A stretch of DNA of 64,000 nucleotides, taken from JBFWNG01 sp050251195 (GTDB taxonomy: Bacteria > Bdellovibrionota_B > Oligoflexia > Oligoflexales > Oligoflexaceae). This document shows, piece after piece, positions 58,970-64,000 of the stretch; positions within the stretch are counted from its first letter, which is position 1, and each line of letters starts with the position of its first letter. The notes beneath the pieces are model-generated. The model did not search any database, was not told where the DNA came from, and saw nothing but the letters and a program-made list of their open reading frames with translations. The stretch is taken from positions 62,001 to 126,000 of the forward strand of contig JBFWNG010000002.1 of assembly GCA_050251195.1 (NCBI GenBank), given 5' to 3'. Both the position numbers and the translations under genes were made by a program.

Positions 58970-59689
58970 ATGATCACTCCGCTGATTGGCATTTTGATGA
59001 TAGTGGGTGTATTGGTGGCTGCGCTGTCAGCCAGGTCGGGAGGCCCGATCAGTTTCTTTGACGTCCACGCGGGCATTGTCGTGTTTGGCGGCGTGTTAGG
59101 CGCACTTTTGATTGCAATAGACGCTGGTTCGTTGATGCGTATGTTGAAGTCACTCCGTGAGTTACTTCCGAGTGCGAGCCTCTTGTCGCGGGAACTCTTC
59201 GAATCGAAGAAGGGACTTGAAGAGATTAAAGCAGCGTGGCTTGCAAAACAACGAGGCGCCGTTTTAGGATTTGCGGATGGAGGCAAAACGGAGGAACTGA
59301 GAGCCACCGCCGATATGTTGCTGAGGCGTGTTTCCAAAAGTGAACTACGCGAAGGGTTCACCAATCTTCGCACATCGTATATGCATCGGATTCTACCGGT
59401 TATCGAAGGATGGGAGCTCGTTGGAAAACTAGCCCCTTCGTTCGGGATGGTTGGAACGGTGACGGGCATGGTGCAACTTTTCCGAAACATGGGCCATAAC
59501 ACAGATATCGGCGGCGCCATGGCCATGGCTCTTTTGGCAACGCTTTACGGAATTGCGTTGGGCGCGACAGTCGGCGGACCCATGGCGTCTCGCGTGAACA
59601 AACAGTTTAACGACCGAATGGCGCTTCTTGATATGATGGAACAAACGACGTTGGCGTTGTTGACTGAAAGCAAGAAGGGCGGGCAATGA
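58970..59689 (+). CDS. MotA-like stator protein
   Basis: 239 aa, four TM helices (about 1-20, 28-48, 150-172, 183-205) and a cytoplasmic loop rich in charged helices. The MotA/TolQ/ExbB core is clear: APSFGMVGTVTGMVQLFRNM and AMAMALLATLYGIALGATVG. Helix lengths and the large loop fit MotA better than ExbB/TolQ. With the MotB-like partner it should form an ion-driven stator. AGGA lies about 11 nt upstream. Divergent from the FliG-like operon; no flagellar genes nearby. Confidence 0.9.
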   Translation: MITPLIGILMIVGVLVAALSARSGGPISFFDVHAGIVVFGGVLGALLIAIDAGSLMRMLKSLRELLPSASLLSRELFESKKGLEEIKAAWLAKQRGAVLGFADGGKTEELRATADMLLRRVSKSELREGFTNLRTSYMHRILPVIEGWELVGKLAPSFGMVGTVTGMVQLFRNMGHNTDIGGAMAMALLATLYGIALGATVGGPMASRVNKQFNDRMALLDMMEQTTLALLTESKKGGQ

Positions 59690-60315
59690 GCAGTCCTTAT
59701 CGAGTTCGATCCTCCAACGAAAGTTGGCTTATCTCATATGCCGATTTGATCACGAACCTTCTTATTTTCTTCGTCCTTATTGTCTCAGCGTCCGCTATTC
59801 AAACAGGAAAGATGGAAAAGATAATGCAGGCGATGAACAGCCAAGCGTCCACGACATCGTTGTCCTCGGCGGCAGAAGAAGTGCAAAAGTCTCTGAAGGA
59901 GCAAAACCTCGAAAAAGACGTTTCGGTTGACTTGACCGACGAAGGTTTGGAGATAGCCTTTAACTCGGGCGTTACTTTTGCATCAGGAAGTGCCACGATA
60001 TTGCCGTCAATGGAAGATTCTCTTAACAGGGTTTTCGAAGTAGTAAAGCCTTACACGACCGATTATCACATGGCCATCGAAGGTCACACGGATGAAAGGC
60101 CGATGACTTCCACAACCTTCAAATCCAATTGGGAACTCTCCAGCGCTCGGGCGATGTCCATCAGGGAACGTCTCGAGGCTGTTGGCGTCGACGCTCGGAA
60201 AATCCGGGTTGAAGCATACGCGAACAACAAACCACTCGAAATCAAAGATAAGGAAAACCTAGATCGTGAGGCCTTCTTGGCGAGGCAGCGTCGTGTGGTT
60301 ATTCGTTTGTTTTAA
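59686..60315 (+). CDS. MotB-like stator protein with OmpA domain
   Basis: 209 aa. Short cytoplasmic N-terminus, one TM helix with the ion-binding Asp20 (LISYADLITNLLIFFVLIVS), a linker, and an OmpA-like peptidoglycan-binding domain (FASGSATILPSMEDSL, EGHTDERPM, NWELSSARAMSIRERL, RRVVIRLF). Overlaps the MotA-like gene by 4 nt. Shorter than E. coli MotB. Expected to anchor the stator to the wall. Confidence 0.93.
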   Translation: MSSPYRVRSSNESWLISYADLITNLLIFFVLIVSASAIQTGKMEKIMQAMNSQASTTSLSSAAEEVQKSLKEQNLEKDVSVDLTDEGLEIAFNSGVTFASGSATILPSMEDSLNRVFEVVKPYTTDYHMAIEGHTDERPMTSTTFKSNWELSSARAMSIRERLEAVGVDARKIRVEAYANNKPLEIKDKENLDREAFLARQRRVVIRLF

Positions 60316-61033
60316 CCTGCTTAACGCTAGCTGCGCATCTATCATTGCCGGATCAAATAAACGGCGCCTCCTCTTCAGATCAACACCTGAGGGTGCGTCT
60401 GTGGTCGTCCCTGGCCAGAACCTTTCCTGCAAGGCTCCCTGTTCTGTATTAATTGATCTCGATCAAGAACGACCGTTTACTGTTGAAGCCTCCTTCAAAG
60501 ACCAGAAGAAGAAGGAGTTCGTCGATCGCAGCATCAACTTGTTTACGCTACTGAACCTGGGTTTTGGCTGGGGCGCGTTGATCGGACTCGGAGTCGACTT
60601 CTATACAGGGGCGTTTTGGAAACCGTCACCTAACCGGTTCCGTTTTGATTTTAAAGAGAAAGTAGAAGTAGAAGAAATCGAAGGCGACGGAACCTCTGGT
60701 CTCAATGAAGAAGAGGAAGACTCTGAGACGCCTACCGCTAAACAACCCATTAAAATCCAGGGCGGAGACGGGGCAGTTCAACAGACCAATCCAGTAAACC
60801 CTGCACCCCAAGCAGAGGAAGAAATTGACGTCGATTCGCCGGAAAGCATTCATGTTCGGGAACTTTATTCATCGAGCTATCTTGACAGGCAGATCAAATA
60901 TTATCACGGCGATTTGGGGCTCGATGACTTGGCCGACATGCGGGAGAAAGTCTATTCCATTCTCGTTCGACAGTATCGTGCAGGCGAGCGTATCGATATT
61001 GATATTGCCATTCAGCAGGCCGGGCAGCCCTAA
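60293..61033 (+). CDS. PEGA-like lipoprotein coupled to motAB
   Basis: 246 aa, GTG start at 60293 with GAGG 7 nt upstream; an earlier GTG at 60266 is possible. Starts inside the MotB-like gene (23-nt overlap). Leader WLFVCFNLLNASC with lipobox-like Cys, a PEGA-like beta domain (LLFRSTPEGASVVVPGQNLS, then CKAPCSVLIDL), a hydrophobic hairpin (LFTLLNLGFGWGALIGLGVD), an acidic linker and a helical tail. The overlap implies it works with the stator. Confidence 0.68.
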   Translation: MWLFVCFNLLNASCASIIAGSNKRRLLFRSTPEGASVVVPGQNLSCKAPCSVLIDLDQERPFTVEASFKDQKKKEFVDRSINLFTLLNLGFGWGALIGLGVDFYTGAFWKPSPNRFRFDFKEKVEVEEIEGDGTSGLNEEEEDSETPTAKQPIKIQGGDGAVQQTNPVNPAPQAEEEIDVDSPESIHVRELYSSSYLDRQIKYYHGDLGLDDLADMREKVYSILVRQYRAGERIDIDIAIQQAGQP

Positions 61034-61536
61034 AAATTGTAGCTAAAAAATCCGACAGTTTGCGACAGATAATGCGTTTCAAACCGAAAGCCCAAACTGT
61101 CTTTAAAAAACCTGACGCAGTCGGTTGATTCCATCGTTGTGGCTTTGCTCGCGGCTACAAAGAAGGAACTAACATTTACAAATTCCATCTTGCTTTCCAG
61201 GCTCGATTTTAGGTCGTTCGAAAAAGGTTCTTTCGTGGATACTAAGAAACATCTTCCTTTTTCTATAGCGTTGGACGCGTTCTGCTCAAGATGAAATTTC
61301 AAGATTTCCCTGACCATATGTTCTTTAAATTGGTCTGGATTTATAGTTCTTAGGCTACTTAAGAAAACCTGGAACGTTTTCTCCGGATCAACGGTTGGTT
61401 TTTCGTCTTTGCCAGTACTGTCTTTTGCTTCGACAGATTTCGCGCTCGATCCCTTGCTTTTGCTCCTTTGATTGGTGGTCTTCTTCACGCATCCGCCTAG
61501 AGCTAATGCCAATGTTAACATGATGAGTTTCATCAA
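61030..61536 (-). CDS. Putative lipoprotein of unknown function
   Basis: 168 aa. Lipobox ALALGGC (C16), a Lys/Ser-rich linker, then a helical/beta domain with two Cys (KGRCFLVST, STDCVRFFKDS). Convergent with the PEGA-like gene (4-nt overlap of stops); 9 nt after the metzincin gene on the same strand, so co-transcribed with it. Confidence 0.62.
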   Translation of the reverse strand: MMKLIMLTLALALGGCVKKTTNQRSKSKGSSAKSVEAKDSTGKDEKPTVDPEKTFQVFLSSLRTINPDQFKEHMVREILKFHLEQNASNAIEKGRCFLVSTKEPFSNDLKSSLESKMEFVNVSSFFVAASKATTMESTDCVRFFKDSLGFRFETHYLSQTVGFFSYNF

Positions 61537-61545
61537 CGACTACTC

Positions 61546-62667
61546 CTAGTATTCACACGTGGCTTTTTCGAGATCCGAGAAAGCAACCGGTAACACGGCG
61601 TCGCACAGCCTTCTGCAGCTCTGTTTGGACTCGAGGTTCGCGGTAAAAACAACTTCCTTAGCGCCATCGACATCCTTAACTACTTTACATGCCTCGCTGC
61701 CATTTTTTAACACTGTCTCAATCAGTGAAAAGTCGAAAGCAAGATCTTCTCGCTGGGCAACTGCAACCTTGATACTAGGCGATTCAGCTTCCTTCTTGGC
61801 TTCGTCAGTACTTATAAATGACAGAGTTGAAAACGCCTTTTCCGGAATAATGATCGACAAGGTTTTGAGTTTGATATCTTGTGCGGTTCCCACTCGAGTT
61901 GCATCGGTGAGAGCTTCGATAGAAACAGGACTGGTGTCGAGCGGATGCCCCGTTAGATTGAGGGGAAAAGTTGTGAGTCGCCCCGCGACGAGGTCCATTT
62001 GCGAGGGGAAGTCTGATGCGTCGACAATAAAGGGTTGTTGGTAAAGATAGTTGACAGTTTGAACGTCTTCTTCCGAAAGAGAAAGCAATCGTTCAAAATA
62101 TCCGTCCACGCAGTAGTTCATAATGGAATCTGCGTCATAGGGTCCGACAGGAATGCGGTACGGATCATCTAGTACCTGGGAGTCCTCGCATTCGCTGTCA
62201 TGGCGATCCTGCTCGTGGAAAAGGCCCATGACATGACCGAACTCATGGACAGCAGTGTTGTGCATGCATATCCATGGCGTCTCCACACAACCTTCAAAAT
62301 TCTCGTTGGTGAAATCATAAGAAAACATCTCAGCTTCGCCTCCGCCATAGTAGCCAACGATCGCATTGGGATGGGATGCGGGATCAATGGTAACCTCTAG
62401 CTTGCCATCGTTCGAGTCGCCGCATTCCGTCCATCCGAAAAAAGTAAACGTGGTCCTTGCGTTGATCTCCGCATCAATGGCTTCGCGAATATCTTGTTTC
62501 TCCTGCTCGAAACCCGGTGTCAACCAGCATACTTCTGCCTTTCGGTCCGGCCAGAGAGCGCCTTTGTTTACAACGACGCCAGATAGATCTGAGTCATTGG
62601 CCTTCTGCTTGCACGACGTCACGCAGATAGCGAAGAGCAAAAAGATTTTGGGGGATAGTCTGGTCAC
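61546..62667 (-). CDS. Metzincin metalloprotease lipoprotein (astacin/matrixin-like)
   Basis: 373 aa, GTG start at 62667. Lipobox CVTSC (C19). Zinc site H141-E-x2-H145-x5-H151 in AVHEFGHVMGLFHEQDR, and Met-turn Met183 in SIMNYC; HEQDRHD favours the astacin-like/M12A or matrixin branch. C-terminal ~165 aa domain of unknown type with a Cys-rich end. Surface or periplasmic protease. It is the second metzincin in the window (see 29905). Confidence 0.82.
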   Translation of the reverse strand: MTRLSPKIFLLFAICVTSCKQKANDSDLSGVVVNKGALWPDRKAEVCWLTPGFEQEKQDIREAIDAEINARTTFTFFGWTECGDSNDGKLEVTIDPASHPNAIVGYYGGGEAEMFSYDFTNENFEGCVETPWICMHNTAVHEFGHVMGLFHEQDRHDSECEDSQVLDDPYRIPVGPYDADSIMNYCVDGYFERLLSLSEEDVQTVNYLYQQPFIVDASDFPSQMDLVAGRLTTFPLNLTGHPLDTSPVSIEALTDATRVGTAQDIKLKTLSIIIPEKAFSTLSFISTDEAKKEAESPSIKVAVAQREDLAFDFSLIETVLKNGSEACKVVKDVDGAKEVVFTANLESKQSCRRLCDAVLPVAFSDLEKATCEY

Positions 62668-62745
62668 GCGAATGGAAGTCCCGATAAGGTTCGTATAAAT
62701 AGTTTGTTATTCTTATCGGAACAAATCCAAATTTCTTAATAGAGG

Positions 62746-64000
62746 CTATTTGGGCGATTTCTTCTCTTCAATTCGATAGATATCGCCGCCACCGAAGTTG
62801 GCTACAAGGATGGAACCCTCACTGTCGCGGGCAAAGGTGGGAATTTGTATGGGCCATTTCCCCAAACTTATGAGGTCGGCCCGCGCTTTGGTTGTAGCCT
62901 TGTCGGGCAAATCGACAGCCCAGATCCTGCCCATGGCAAAATCGCCGAATATATACTTTCGATAAAGGCTGGATTGCTTGGGATTGAGGTTTTGAAAGCC
63001 TCCGGTGATCGAAACGCCGTCCTCACGCCCGTAAGTAGCAAAGGGATCCTTAAGACCCGCCGAAGAACATTGTTTTGCATCGTAGCACGCGTAGGCTTCT
63101 TTAATATTCCAACCGAGGTTGTCACCCTTTTCCGCAATTGAAATTTCCTCCCATTTATCCTGACCCACGTCGGCGACGATGAGCCGGGACTTGTCGTCGA
63201 AACTAAAACGCCAGGGATTGCGCAGACCAATGGCCCAGACTTCCGACTGCTTGCCTTTGAACGGGGGATTGTCGACGGGAATGCCGTAAGGTTTCTTCCC
63301 GGAAGTTTTATTGACGTCTATCCGCAGCATGGCGGCGAGCAACGTTTCAGGATTTTGTCCGTGCTTGTGCGGATCTCCGCGCCAGCCGCCGTCGCCCATC
63401 CCAATGTAGAGATAGCCGTCCGGACCAAATCTTAAGCAACCACCGTTGTGGTTGGGATAAGGTTGGTCGATCTCGAGAAGGGTCTTGAGTTCTTTTGCCG
63501 CAGCGCCTTGCCACAGCCACTCGCTCACACGCGTTGCCTGTTTGCTTTCGGGGATATAATTCAGGTAGAATTTTTTATTGGTAAGGAAGTCCGGGTGAAA
63601 GGCGATACCGAGGAGCCCTTCCTCGGAGTCGGTTTGAACAGGAATCTTCGCAATAAGCTGCTTCTTGGATTTTGCCATATCGTAGGTGAAGAGCTCGCCA
63701 GCCTTCTCGAGCACCACCAGAACCCCCGGCTGACCGGGCACAAAGCTTACTTCCGTAATGGGGCCGAATCCGGAAGCAACTCTTGTGAGATCGACGGGGA
63801 TCTTTTGGCGTCCCTTGTCTTTGCCCACGAACTCAGGGTTAAGGGCTGCCGCAGGCTTGGCATCGACGTAGTCTCCTGACCAGAGGGCGACAATGCCGCT
63901 TTTAATGCGGGTGCAATTCCAAAGAACGCCAGCTAAAACAAAGGCGCACAAAACGGTCCTGATCCTATGCCAAGCCGTGAATCTTTCTTTGATAGGTTTC
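62746..64000 (-). CDS. PQQ-dependent aldose sugar dehydrogenase-like protein (5' end at window edge)
   Basis: At least 401 aa from a TTG at 63951, but the frame remains open to the right edge (KERFTAWHRIRTVLCAFVLAGVL), which looks like the basic and hydrophobic parts of a signal peptide, so the true start is probably just outside. Six-bladed beta-propeller of the GSDH/YliI type: EEGLLGIAFHPDF, NHNGGCLRFGPDGYLYIGMG, WAIGLRNPWRFSFD, VGQDKWEEI and SITGGF. Periplasmic sugar oxidation with PQQ is the family role; PQQ synthesis genes are not present here. Confidence 0.85.
   Translation of the reverse strand, partial: KPIKERFTAWHRIRTVLCAFVLAGVLWNCTRIKSGIVALWSGDYVDAKPAAALNPEFVGKDKGRQKIPVDLTRVASGFGPITEVSFVPGQPGVLVVLEKAGELFTYDMAKSKKQLIAKIPVQTDSEEGLLGIAFHPDFLTNKKFYLNYIPESKQATRVSEWLWQGAAAKELKTLLEIDQPYPNHNGGCLRFGPDGYLYIGMGDGGWRGDPHKHGQNPETLLAAMLRIDVNKTSGKKPYGIPVDNPPFKGKQSEVWAIGLRNPWRFSFDDKSRLIVADVGQDKWEEISIAEKGDNLGWNIKEAYACYDAKQCSSAGLKDPFATYGREDGVSITGGFQNLNPKQSSLYRKYIFGDFAMGRIWAVDLPDKATTKARADLISLGKWPIQIPTFARDSEGSILVANFGGGDIYRIEEKKSPK

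Noticed and set aside
58970..60315. MotA/MotB-like pair as ZorA/ZorB of a Zorya anti-phage system
   Set aside because: Zorya needs ZorC/ZorD/ZorE with a helicase or nuclease; the neighbours are lipoproteins and envelope proteins. The short MotB and plain MotA loop do not fit the long ZorA tail.
58970..60315. TolQ/TolR or ExbB/ExbD assignment
   Set aside because: Four TM helices with a large first cytoplasmic loop and an OmpA domain in the partner fit MotA/MotB, not the three-TM ExbB/TolQ or ExbD/TolR.

Overview
The window looks like a chromosomal piece of a Gram-negative, didermic bacterium with intermediate G+C. It encodes at least a dozen lipoproteins with a lipobox Cys, many outer-membrane beta-barrel candidates, an LpxL-type lipid A acyltransferase, a TIGR02147/DUF4423-type regulator (a family common in Bdellovibrio and Fibrobacter), AgmX-like and PEGA-like envelope proteins and many alternative TTG/GTG starts. 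Together these suggest the Bdellovibrionota/Oligoflexia or a neighbouring 'deltaproteobacterial' lineage. This is inference; there is no rRNA gene to confirm it.

Layout. 1-1.4 kb: leftward group of a BtuF-like metal receptor (cut by the left edge and carrying a dispersed repeat in frame), a small membrane protein and rppH. 1.5-4.3 kb: a beta-barrel, a membrane-anchored TPR/cNMP-fold protein and a small Cys/His protein. 4.4-10.3 kb: thiolase, carA-carB (of the kind seen in eukaryotic CAD/CPS1 and Bacteroidota) and a tRNA-Met(CAT). 10.4-13.1 kb: small envelope proteins, then an overlapping SufR-like regulator / DUF4142 / cupredoxin operon. 13.1-17.9 kb: a kinase-less sensor-like membrane protein, a PadR-DUF1700-DUF4097 envelope-stress-type operon and a LytS/LytTR two-component pair. 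17.9-34 kb: an accessory-looking stretch of secreted proteins, two GSTs, GNATs (one fused to DUF1653), beta-barrels, regulators, two divergent haem c lipoproteins, CsbD, a metzincin and a tandem lipoprotein pair. 34-46.6 kb: mostly housekeeping (M48 protease, SPOUT methyltransferase, metG, asparaginase II, RluA, Rsm22, lipA, LpxL-like, GCDH, PilZ, M20). 46.7-47.5 kb: a phytanoyl-CoA-dioxygenase-like gene flanked by a perfect 30-bp direct repeat.

47.5-61 kb is the most unusual region. Eleven tightly packed leftward genes (47485-58940, no gap above 13 nt) encode an AgmX/TonB-C-like protein, TPR proteins, a beta-barrel, several lipoproteins, FlgO/CsgG-like outer-membrane candidates, and a one-TM membrane protein whose cytoplasmic part resembles FliG middle and C-terminal domains. 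They diverge across 29 bp from MotA-like, MotB-like and PEGA-like lipoprotein genes. No flagellin, rod, hook or export gene is visible. The simplest reading is a non-flagellar, MotAB-powered, envelope-spanning machine (gliding-like or otherwise), possibly undescribed. The window ends with a lipoprotein, a second metzincin and a PQQ-type sugar dehydrogenase cut by the right edge.
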